DNA from: a virus
Strand: one strand, 5' to 3'
Virus record (IMG/VR): IMGVR_UViG_3300033145_000357
Location: 1-43,645 of that record
Length of the DNA stretch: 43,645 bases
Shown here: positions 20,044 through 29,000 of the stretch, one piece after another
How the letters are laid out: each line of letters opens with the position of its first letter
Position numbering within the stretch: the stretch's first letter is position 1
Translations under genes and position numbers: made by a program
The notes under the pieces: model-generated
What the model saw: the letters and a program-made list of their open reading frames with translations, nothing else
Databases searched by the model: none
Told to the model about the DNA's origin: nothing

Positions 20044-21969
20044 ATGAATAAGTCCACGTTTGCGATTTTTGCTCCAGTTTTAGGCTTGAACCAAGCGTTC
20101 CCTACGATTCTACTCCAAAAAACTTACATGCCTGATAATCACAAGACCCATATCAAATACGGAGAGGTTCATCGAGCTAAATTAGCTGAAGATACTTTAC
20201 TTAACAGTGAATCAGCTAAAGTGCAAACACCCGATACATCTCCGATACTTCATTATCATCGCTTTGTAAGGGAGTCTGACGCTAAGGAATATTTGTTTGC
20301 GTTTACTAAGGCACACATCTACTATTGGAATGAGGCTACCAAAGCTTATGATTTGAAATTTACTTGTGCTTCTGATTGTACAGAATGGTCTACTGTAACT
20401 TTTAACGATAAGATAATCGCCACTAACAACGTAGACAAGGTTTTAAATTGGTATCCTGCTATATCTGGAGGACTTTTTCTCCCTCTGGATTCGTCAGATG
20501 GAATTGATTTTGGTAGGTCTTATTCCAACGAAACAGTAGTAGATGAAACAAGTGCAGCGGGTCAGAAAGTTTTAAGTGTAACTGATACTACTGGGTACTC
20601 TGCGAGTGACAAAGTTATAATCGCCAGAGGAGAAGTTAGGGAAGAAGAAGCGGTTGTAGACACTGTTCAAGCTGGAGTATCTTTGACCTTAGTGAGCAAT
20701 CTAACTTACCAGCACACAGCAGGCACTCTAACAACGGTGGATGTCGAAAGTGCATCAGACCAGAAAGTTTTAAGTGTAACCTCTACTGTCGGATATGAAG
20801 AAGGTGAGATTGTAACCATAAATGAAGGTGGGTCTCACGAGTCTCAAAGACAAATCAGTTCAATACAAGCTGGTGTGTCTTTGACTATGACTACTAATTT
20901 ATCTTATACACACGCTGTCGGAGAAGAAGTTTGGGGTCATAATGGTCAAGATGACAAGGTAGAAGAATACGATAGTGATTTATTAACTAAAGCTAAGTAT
21001 GTAGAAGTTTTTGAGAATTATGTGTTCTTGGGTTATACCTATGAAAATGGCGTATCTTATCCACAAAACATTCGTTGGTCGGATTTACTTGATGAGACGG
21101 ATTGGAAAAGCGGAGATGCAGGTGGAGCAACAATTGGAAGTCGGGATTTTATTACAGGACTCAAGAAATACAAAGGCTTTCTAATCATCTTCAAAGAAGA
21201 AAGCGTCCATCAGTTATGGCTCACTGAAGCATCTACGGATATTTTCAACAATAAACCTTTATTTACAGAGTTGGGTTGTAAGGCAAGTGGTTCGATTGTA
21301 ATGGATGATAAGGAGAATCTATACTTCTTTGCTTCTGATAACACTTTTAGACATCTTTTAATGGGAGAAATATCTCAACCTATCGACCCTATTGTTAGGA
21401 ATATAAAGCCTTCTTTGGTTAGTGGTATTAAGTCTACCTTTATTCATGAGTACGGAGAGACATGGTGGGCTATACCACATGGTACGTGTACAGCAAATAA
21501 CAAAATTATAAAATACAACAAAGTCTGGAATCAAGAAGATACCGCAGTTAATGCTTTTGGTAAATACATTACAGAATCTGACGAATTATTTTTATCTGAT
21601 TTAGGTGCAGATACATCAGGATATACTAAGAAATTACATAGCTTAGAGTCGGGGAGTAACTCTTTTTACTTCACTCTTACCACTGATTTGACCGATAAGA
21701 AAGGACTTTCCTTTTATAAGAGACTTGAGGATTTATATATTTATATTAACAAGGAAGACTCTGGTTCTTTAACAATTGAAATTAAAAGAGATAATGAAAC
21801 AACTTGGCAGTCTGTTGGAACAGTTGATTTAACAGGCGATGAGGATATTTTAATTCAACACTTAGCACCTGACCTCAGAGCAAAGACTTTCTTAATCAAA
21901 GTATCGGGAACAAGCCATTGTGAATTTTTAGGTATGCTATTCAAGTCATTGGTGGTGGGTGAAAGATGA
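20044..21969 (+). CDS. Tail hub/stabilisation-type protein with two inserted repeats
   Basis: A 641-residue protein. The outer parts (HYHRFVRESDAKEYLFAFTKAHIYYW, WSTVTFNDKIIATNNVDKVL, and later FVFLGYTYENGVSYPQNIRWSD, FKEESVHQLW) resemble beta-propeller-like tail proteins in the position of P22 gp10. Two copies of the ~60-residue repeat seen in the protein at 18326 lie at about 165-295 (SAAGQKVLSVTDT..., SASDQKVLSVTST...). The C-terminal domain is beta-rich (ITIEIKRDNETTW-like). It overlaps the fibre gene by four bases. Confidence 0.7.
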   Translation: MNKSTFAIFAPVLGLNQAFPTILLQKTYMPDNHKTHIKYGEVHRAKLAEDTLLNSESAKVQTPDTSPILHYHRFVRESDAKEYLFAFTKAHIYYWNEATKAYDLKFTCASDCTEWSTVTFNDKIIATNNVDKVLNWYPAISGGLFLPLDSSDGIDFGRSYSNETVVDETSAAGQKVLSVTDTTGYSASDKVIIARGEVREEEAVVDTVQAGVSLTLVSNLTYQHTAGTLTTVDVESASDQKVLSVTSTVGYEEGEIVTINEGGSHESQRQISSIQAGVSLTMTTNLSYTHAVGEEVWGHNGQDDKVEEYDSDLLTKAKYVEVFENYVFLGYTYENGVSYPQNIRWSDLLDETDWKSGDAGGATIGSRDFITGLKKYKGFLIIFKEESVHQLWLTEASTDIFNNKPLFTELGCKASGSIVMDDKENLYFFASDNTFRHLLMGEISQPIDPIVRNIKPSLVSGIKSTFIHEYGETWWAIPHGTCTANNKIIKYNKVWNQEDTAVNAFGKYITESDELFLSDLGADTSGYTKKLHSLESGSNSFYFTLTTDLTDKKGLSFYKRLEDLYIYINKEDSGSLTIEIKRDNETTWQSVGTVDLTGDEDILIQHLAPDLRAKTFLIKVSGTSHCEFLGMLFKSLVVGER

Positions 21970-22919
21970 AGATTTCCAAATCGATTATCTTACCAGAATT
22001 TGAATCCATTGAATCCCTTGAACAAGCTGGTAATATTCTTCATAAAATCACAGAAGCAATGGAAGACCACCAGATTCAAAATTACGAAGACGCTGTAGCT
22101 TCTTTTAGACGAGTCACTACAGGTAGAATACAGAGTCAAGATGGCAAAACATATTTTGATTTAGATTCAGGAACTATAAGAGGAGAGATAGTCTTTAGAA
22201 AAGGTAGTTCTGGACTTGATAATGTAGAAGAAGCTTCACCCAACGATTGGGACAATGCTTTCAGATTAGCAAATGCAGTAAAAGGTGATGATGACTTCAC
22301 ACTCATTAGTGGAGGTAAAATCTTAACTGGTTCTGTTGCGGTGGGTGCTTTTAATTCGGATGTTGTTGCAAGAATGTTTGCCAGCGATGAAAACAAAACT
22401 AATATCGAAGCTTGGATGAAGAGTGGAGCTATAACCTATATTGATGGTGCAAAGATTTACACAGGTTCTATTACTGCTGGGAAGATAACTGTAGATGATT
22501 TGGCAGCAATACAAGCTACTTTAGGAACAGTTCATTCTGGAACGATTTATGGAACACGATTTAGGGTTGGTGGCGGAACCGATGAAGATATCTATTTTGA
22601 AGATAGTGGAATTAGAATGTATGATATAGGAAACCGTGCTATAAGAATTCATAAAGATGCAACTACCTATTTAACTATTGACCTAAATACTTCTGGTCTT
22701 ACTACTTTAATTGTAAATGGTTCATTAAAAATTGCTGCTGGTTCAAATAATTTTGCGTTTAAGAATACAGGAAAATTATTATTACCCCCTTTAGATGATG
22801 CTCCTACTGCAAATGCTAATGGAGATATAGCAATGGCAAGTTTAGGACTTGCAGCAGATATGTTTAAATTTTATGCCAGCGGTGGTTGGAGAAATGTAGA
22901 TGGACAAAATGGATGGTAG
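21966..22919 (+). CDS. Tail fibre/spike protein
   Basis: A 317-residue protein. The N-terminal helix region (SLEQAGNILHKITEAMEDHQ) is likely the virion-anchoring part. Then come repeats typical of trimeric fibres: GGKILTGSVAVGAFNSDVV, GAKIYTGSITAGKITVDDLAAIQA and GTIYGTRFRVGGG. The C terminus (FAFKNTGKLLLPPLDDAP, then an ASGGWRNVD end) resembles common fibre tips. Host binding is the expected role. Starts with ATGA overlap to the previous gene. Confidence 0.8.
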   Translation: MKISKSIILPEFESIESLEQAGNILHKITEAMEDHQIQNYEDAVASFRRVTTGRIQSQDGKTYFDLDSGTIRGEIVFRKGSSGLDNVEEASPNDWDNAFRLANAVKGDDDFTLISGGKILTGSVAVGAFNSDVVARMFASDENKTNIEAWMKSGAITYIDGAKIYTGSITAGKITVDDLAAIQATLGTVHSGTIYGTRFRVGGGTDEDIYFEDSGIRMYDIGNRAIRIHKDATTYLTIDLNTSGLTTLIVNGSLKIAAGSNNFAFKNTGKLLLPPLDDAPTANANGDIAMASLGLAADMFKFYASGGWRNVDGQNGW

Positions 22920-22932
22920 AAAGGAGACTAAA

Positions 22933-23436
22933 ATGAAAATTTTTATATCAACCAAATCTATGACTTTTGATGAAGATAATATTGAACACGAAATAGTATT
23001 AAATATTAGCGATGAAGAATTTTATGGTTATGATATTTTAATTGAACTTCCAGACAATAGCCAATTCATAAAAGATACTCTAAAAATCGAATACAAAAAA
23101 GATAAAGATGATAATGAAACTGACGAAATAGAATATAAACAATTCATAGTCAGAGAACAAAAGACATGGAATTCTTTCCCGCTTTATGAAATTGTAGATG
23201 GAAAAATAATAGATTTTGATTACACCCGATATAGCTATTTTTCTGGAACTGATAGACGAATGGTTTTAGCGAGGAAAATTAACGAATTATACAACCCTGC
23301 AAGTGAAGCAAAGATATTACGTAAAACTTTAAAATATATAATGGATTCTCTTGAAATTCCGTACCCTGACTTTTTTAAGAAATACAATAAAAAAGTTGAG
23401 GAAATTATCAATCAGAATCCGAAGGGAGGCAAATAA
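22933..23436 (+). CDS. Hypothetical virion-region protein
   Basis: A 167-residue acidic protein starting MKIFISTKSMTFDED; ATG 22933 has AAAGGAGAC and is preferred to an upstream ATG inside the fibre gene. The N-terminal half is beta-like, the C-terminal half helical (RRMVLARKINELYNPASEAKILRK). It may be a fibre assembly chaperone or a tail component; no family recognised. Confidence 0.65.
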   Translation: MKIFISTKSMTFDEDNIEHEIVLNISDEEFYGYDILIELPDNSQFIKDTLKIEYKKDKDDNETDEIEYKQFIVREQKTWNSFPLYEIVDGKIIDFDYTRYSYFSGTDRRMVLARKINELYNPASEAKILRKTLKYIMDSLEIPYPDFFKKYNKKVEEIINQNPKGGK

Positions 23437-23597
23437 TGGACGACTTAGCAAAGCAAGTAAATGACCTATGTACTACATTTTTTAAAGAAGAGTATAGAAA
23501 TCGTTTAAGTCAGTTTAGCTTTGGTTCGTTTAGGAAAATCCTAATTAAAATGATACAAGATTATAAGGTGAAAAATGGAAAAAATAAAGCCGAATGA
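23436..23597 (+). CDS. 53-residue hypothetical protein
   Basis: A frame starting MDDLAKQVNDLCTTFF, helical with FFKEEYRNRL and FGSFRKILIKMI. The start overlaps the previous stop (TAATG) with AGGGAGG upstream; the end overlaps the next gene by 23 bases. Translational coupling supports it. Role unknown. Confidence 0.65.
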   Translation: MDDLAKQVNDLCTTFFKEEYRNRLSQFSFGSFRKILIKMIQDYKVKNGKNKAE

Positions 23598-24048
23598 AGT
23601 TTACGTTATTAACAAATCTAATTTTATTTCACAAGCAAGTGTGATAGCAAGAATATGTTCAACCTTAAAATATGCCGAGAAAGACCCCATAGACCCTCAC
23701 ATATTTTTAGAGTATGTATCTAAAGGTTTAGCTTTTGGAAAATGTAGTATATTTGTTACTTTTAACGAGGAACAAAAACTGAGTAGTTGTGTGGTGTTTT
23801 TTATAAAAAATAATCCAGTTAAAGGAAAAGTCCTATGGATTGAATGGGCTTGGACTGATGGTAAAAGTTTAAAGTTAGGAATGGAAGTTTTTAAAAAGTT
23901 GGAAGATTTAGCTCGAAAATTACAAGTTAATAGAATCGCTGCCTCAATGACCAGGGGTTTAAAAGCGGTTTACAAAAGATATGGCTTAACCGTAGCCTAT
24001 ACGGTAGTGGAAAAGAAAATAGAAGGAAGTGAATTAAATGTGGAATAA
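23575..24048 (+). CDS. GNAT acetyltransferase-like protein
   Basis: A 157-residue protein. The strand-helix pattern CSIFVTFNEEQKLSSCVVFFI, VLWIEWAWTDGKSLKLGMEVFKKLEDLARKLQVNRIAASM and a final KRYGLTVAYTVVEK matches the GNAT fold: a beta-4 strand, an acetyl-CoA-binding helix after a Gly, and the R/K-YGL end. Similar proteins appear between fibre and ejection genes in podoviruses. The substrate (virion or host protein) is unknown. Confidence 0.65.
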   Translation: MEKIKPNEVYVINKSNFISQASVIARICSTLKYAEKDPIDPHIFLEYVSKGLAFGKCSIFVTFNEEQKLSSCVVFFIKNNPVKGKVLWIEWAWTDGKSLKLGMEVFKKLEDLARKLQVNRIAASMTRGLKAVYKRYGLTVAYTVVEKKIEGSELNVE

Positions 24049-24742
24049 GATAAAAAGAATCCTTAAAAACGCTTTATTATTTCCCGTTTTGATAGTATTT
24101 GCTAAGGGAACTTACGAAGAAGCACCACCTCCAGAACTACTTATAACTCCTGGACAAGAAGAAGCAATAGGTGGTTTAGAAGAATTGGCTTATGGCGACC
24201 TTCCAACCTTACCAACGTTTGATTTGGGAAGTGTTGAAGCTTATAACATAGGAATGGATGAAATTAAAAAAGTTTTAGGTGAAGCATACGACCCCTTTAA
24301 GTCTCCATTTTATCAAGGTTTAAGAGAAGCCTCAATGAGAGAAGAAGAAGCAGGAGCAAGTAATCTTCGAAGGCGTTCTCAATTAGGTGGGATGGTAAAA
24401 TCTGACCCAAGTAGGAGAACGGAAGCCGAATATAGAGGCGGAATGGGAACTGGTCGTACAATGATGTTGGGAGAGATGTATGAAACAGAACGTGGTAGAA
24501 AACAGGAAATGATACCAAATTTATTAAGTTATGCTGGACTCGGTGCAGATGTGGGAATGTTTAATACACAAGTAGGAATCCAAGAAGCTTTACTTCCTTA
24601 CACAGTACAAGCACCCTTATTAGAAGGTCTTGCTGGTGGTTACGGAACTTGGTATTCCCCAGAACAAATCTACCATCCTGGATTATTAGACTATGCAGCA
24701 CAAATAGGTGGAGGGTTAATAAATCCTCCATGGAAAAAGTAA
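24038..24742 (+). CDS. Ejection (internal virion) protein, small
   Basis: A 234-residue protein. A hydrophobic N-terminal segment (ILKNALLFPVLIVFAKG) is followed by a Gly/Ala-rich amphipathic body with GLREASMREEEAGASNLRRRSQLGGM and many Gly. This resembles P22 gp7 or T7 gp14-type ejection proteins that leave the capsid with DNA and form a conduit in the envelope. It is the first of three ejection genes. Confidence 0.68.
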   Translation: MWNKIKRILKNALLFPVLIVFAKGTYEEAPPPELLITPGQEEAIGGLEELAYGDLPTLPTFDLGSVEAYNIGMDEIKKVLGEAYDPFKSPFYQGLREASMREEEAGASNLRRRSQLGGMVKSDPSRRTEAEYRGGMGTGRTMMLGEMYETERGRKQEMIPNLLSYAGLGADVGMFNTQVGIQEALLPYTVQAPLLEGLAGGYGTWYSPEQIYHPGLLDYAAQIGGGLINPPWKK

Positions 24743-24757
24743 AAAGAAGGTGAAAAT

Positions 24758-26047
24758 ATGCAATTCTTTGCACCCCGAAACACGTATGCAAAAGGACAAT
24801 ATCCTTACGATATCTTCAAGGATAGAGTGTCGGCAGTTAACTCTATCGTTACAGCGGTAAAGGATAAAATTGCAAATAACTATTGGAATAAATTAAATAA
24901 AGTAACAGTATCAGAACTTGGCAAAAAAATAACGAAAGACCAAGAAGCTGAAAAAATCAACATATTTAATAGTGAACCCCCAGATAATATATATCCCCAG
25001 AACATAGAAGAAGTATCGGGTCAATTCGTAGACCATACCGTGGGAAAACTGATAGGTGCGGTCTTACCTGCTATTGCTCATAAATATGGTACGACAGGAA
25101 CTCCCTCTACCGGTGAAGTAATGATTCCTACAATGGATAAACAAAAATTACTTGATTACGCAATGTCTGGTGGACAGATGGACTTTGAAAATATTCTTAA
25201 GGTTATAGAAAATAGACCAAGTTTCTTAGGTGAATATTCAGACCTTGAGAAAACAGCGTTATCAGGTGCTATGGGACGGGACGTGATGGGAGAATTAGAG
25301 ACAGGAGTTAAGAGAGCAAGTAATATATTAGATTATTTTGGAGAAGAAAAAAGACCTGGCAAGTACCCTTATACTGAACAGGAAGTCAAAGACTATGAAA
25401 TGTGGAAGAAAAGTCAAGAACCAGAAGAAACCCAAATAGATTTTGATAAATTAAATGAATTTATTGAAGCTAATAATATGAAATTAAGCGGAGTGAATGT
25501 AAATCCTAAAACTCGTAATTTGTCTTATAGTTTTGCCTCTAAAGGTACCGATAAAACTTGGGGAGAATTTATCGGAGAAGCAAATGAATTTATAAAACTT
25601 AATCCTGACTATGAGGTAACTTCTACCAACCCAAAAACAGGAAGTGTAACGATAGAGAAAAAAGGGAAGGGAACTGAAACAAAAACACCCAGCTTTTACG
25701 AAGCCGAAAAAATAGAAGAAGGATTTATGGAAAAAGTGGAAACCATACAAGACTTTGGAAGTGAATTAAAGAGATTACAAGGATTAGATATTGATACTAA
25801 AACATTTGAGACTACGGAATATTTTACAGGATTGATGGAAAAGAAACATCAACAAGCAATGGAATACATCAAATATGCTTTTGATAAGGTTAAAAATTGG
25901 GATAGTATGTCCGAAGAAGAACAGGCAAAAGATAGCTTTACTTATGAACAGCATAGAGAAAATTATAAGATGTATTGGGAGCAAGCCAAAAATTACGACC
26001 AGCAATATTTTAATGTGACTGGTAAGCATTTATTGGAGAGTAAATGA
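24758..26047 (+). CDS. Ejection (internal virion) protein, medium
   Basis: A 429-residue protein with no sharp motif. The N-terminal part contains DIFKDRVSAVNSIVTAVKDKIANNYW; later parts are charged helices (KNYDQQYFNVTGKHLL at the end). Position between the small and giant ejection proteins, and the four-base overlap with the latter, suggest it is ejected with them, like P22 gp20 or T7 gp15. Function by context. Confidence 0.62.
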   Translation: MQFFAPRNTYAKGQYPYDIFKDRVSAVNSIVTAVKDKIANNYWNKLNKVTVSELGKKITKDQEAEKINIFNSEPPDNIYPQNIEEVSGQFVDHTVGKLIGAVLPAIAHKYGTTGTPSTGEVMIPTMDKQKLLDYAMSGGQMDFENILKVIENRPSFLGEYSDLEKTALSGAMGRDVMGELETGVKRASNILDYFGEEKRPGKYPYTEQEVKDYEMWKKSQEPEETQIDFDKLNEFIEANNMKLSGVNVNPKTRNLSYSFASKGTDKTWGEFIGEANEFIKLNPDYEVTSTNPKTGSVTIEKKGKGTETKTPSFYEAEKIEEGFMEKVETIQDFGSELKRLQGLDIDTKTFETTEYFTGLMEKKHQQAMEYIKYAFDKVKNWDSMSEEEQAKDSFTYEQHRENYKMYWEQAKNYDQQYFNVTGKHLLESK

Positions 26048-29000
26048 ATATTTGGGAATTTTTAGAAACCAAAGAAAAAAAAGAAGAGGAAAAAGACAGG
26101 AAGGAAAAGTCTGTCTCTACTAAAGAAAAACCTGAAAAAGAAGAAGAGAATCCGTTTGATGTTTTAAATGAAACAATCGAAACAAACTATAAGGAATATC
26201 TTAAACTTCAGACAACATTAAGTGAGTTTGACACAAGTCTATCTGAAATACCCGATATTATGAAACCCACTATTATTGCTAATTATAATAAGGGAGTTAA
26301 TAAATTTAATTCTTTGATTGGCACATTACAGACTGACATTAAAAAAAGAGACCAGATTATATCTGTTTTTAAGAAACAAGAATTTGAAAAAATGAAAAAA
26401 TTCGGTGGTCAAGAAGTAAGTACACAAAAAACAACCCGTCATGCTGGTCTACAATCTTCAAGTATTTTAGATGAATCCTCAATGGGTGGGGCTTTGGGAA
26501 TTTCTAAACCTTTAGATTTGGATAAAATCAATAAATATGTGGCTGCCCCCATAAAAGGAGTTTCCCACGGAATCTATTCCTCTCCCCAAGCTGTCGGTGG
26601 ATTAATGCGTTTATTAGGCGAAAATATGCAGGAAATGGAAGGCACTCCTAATATATTCAAGGGTGATGAAAACAAATATACAGATTTAATGAAGGCTATT
26701 GCTAAAAAACCAGACAAGGCATTATATAAACCAATAGACCAATGGTTAATTAATAAATCACAGAAAATAATAAAAGAAAATCGTGAATATTTAGAGAGAA
26801 AAGAACTACATCCTGATATGGATGATAAGGTTGCTAAGTGGCTTTTTCAATTAGGTAGCGGGGCTACATCCTTAGCTGGAGCAGTAGGTATAAGTGTGTT
26901 AACTGGAAGTCCACACGCTGCTGCTGTCGCCTTTGGAATGTATCAAACAGGTTCGATGTATCAAGAGGCAAGAGAGGCAGATGTTAAGGTTAGTAAAGCA
27001 ACCCCTTTGGCAATTACTGCTGGTGTTATCGAGGGAGCTTTAGAATATGTAGGATTGGAATGGTTATTTACTAAATACGCTGGGGGTAAAATAGCCAATT
27101 TACTTATACATTCAGCACAAGAAGGTTTTCAGGAATTTTCACAAGAACTCGGACAGAATGTTGTTGCTAAGGTTGGTTGGGATAAAACAAGGAATTTGTT
27201 AGAAGGCTGTGCTGAATCTGCTTCAATCGGAGCAGTTCTCGGTGGTGGTGCTTCTACAATAACTACAAACATTGAACAGAGTACAGATTTGACCGAACTT
27301 ACACCCAAACAGAGAAAGGGACTTATCGAAACTATAGTTGAAAAACAATTAAAAACAATGGCTAAGATATTACCCAACTTAAACCCAAAAACAATTATGG
27401 AAAAAGTTAAAACCGACCCAGATATTCAGAAGGCTATATTAGGCATTTTTGAAGCGGAACAAGAAGCGGAAGTCTTTGCTTACGAAGCTAAAGAACCCAT
27501 TATTCCCGAAGAACTTGAAGCTAAACGTGAAATGTTGCGTAAGCATGGAGTTAAAGAGGATTTGCTCACTGATGAGTTTGTTAAAAAAGCCAAGATTACT
27601 GAACTACCTAAAGCTGATGTTACATCAGAAATTGTGAGTAAAGGATTAATTGAGGAATTAGAAAAGCAATGGGGTAAAGAAAAAAAGTTAACCAAGAAAG
27701 ATGTATTAGAGAAGGTGGAGAAACCTAAGGTAAAACCTAAAGAACCTGTTATACCTTTAGATATAGAAAAAAATGAATTAATTGATATGGACAATAACCC
27801 CATTAAATTAAATGAAGACAGAACAATCACTTTGTACCATCGAACCACTCCTGAAAATGCAGAAAAGATTAAAAATACCGGTGATTTTGTATCTAAAGAA
27901 AATCGTAATGAAACATTTTTCTCAACTAAACTTGAAGGGCAATCGGTTGGATATGGTGAAGGTGTAGTAACCATTAAAATAAAACCATCAGATGTCAGAT
28001 TAGATGACGCTTTTCACGGTGGAGATATTAGTGTAGCAATATCGAATAAAATATTATCAAAAGATGTGATAGTAAAACCAACTACCGAGAAAAAAGCGGA
28101 AGTTAAAAAGGTTGAGCCTGCGAAACAAGAAGAAGAAACACTTAAAGTAGAACCAGAGTTCCGTAAAGATGTAAAGATTGAAGATGTTTACACAATAGGC
28201 GAAAGAACTCCAACTAAAAAAGTAAAAGGTAAAGTCAGAGAAATCACAGGACAAACAAAGCAAGATAAAATCTTAATAGCAGAACTCGACATCCTCGACC
28301 TTATTATGAAGGGTAAAGAAAAAGCAGCAGAGAAAGCATTTTCAGAAGGTCAAGAGAAAGGTATATTTAAACAAAAAGAACACTTTAAAGACATCGTAGC
28401 CAGAGCAAAAGAAAGAAAAGCCCAAAAAGATTATGTTAATAAACTAATTAAAGATATAAATAAACTCCCCACTAAGAATATTACTATAGATTACAAGGAC
28501 AAAATCGAAGCAATTAAAGATATATTCGACCTCAAGAAAAGACAACAAAAGACTTTGAAAGCCAGAGAGGAAACAGCCAAGTTTATTGAAAGAGAGATGG
28601 CTAAGGAAAACACTAACTTAAAAATTCCTCAAGAAACCATAGATTTAATAAAGAAAAAACCTTTAAACGATATGACCATACAGGAATTAGAAGCTGTCCA
28701 TGATGATATCTTACACCTTGCTCATATAGGAAAAACCAAAGGTAAATTAATTAAAATACAAAAGGGGAGAAGACAAGAAGAGCTTGTAGTAGACCTTATT
28801 AATGTGCTTCATAAAGGCAAGGAAGTTCCCGTTAGAAATATCAAACAGGAAATGAAAGAAGTATTAAGTCTAAAGAAAAAAGTCAAAGACCTTTGGAGTC
28901 ATTATTGGATAAACACTACTTTAGATGAAGCATTATTTGAAAGAATAGATGGTGGAGAAAAAGGATTATGGTCAGAAGTTTTCTACAATGCAATAAATAA

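Noticed and set aside
27129-28263. Minus-strand frames within the giant ejection gene
   Set aside because: Ser/Phe/Leu-rich products typical of antisense shadows, no ribosome sites.
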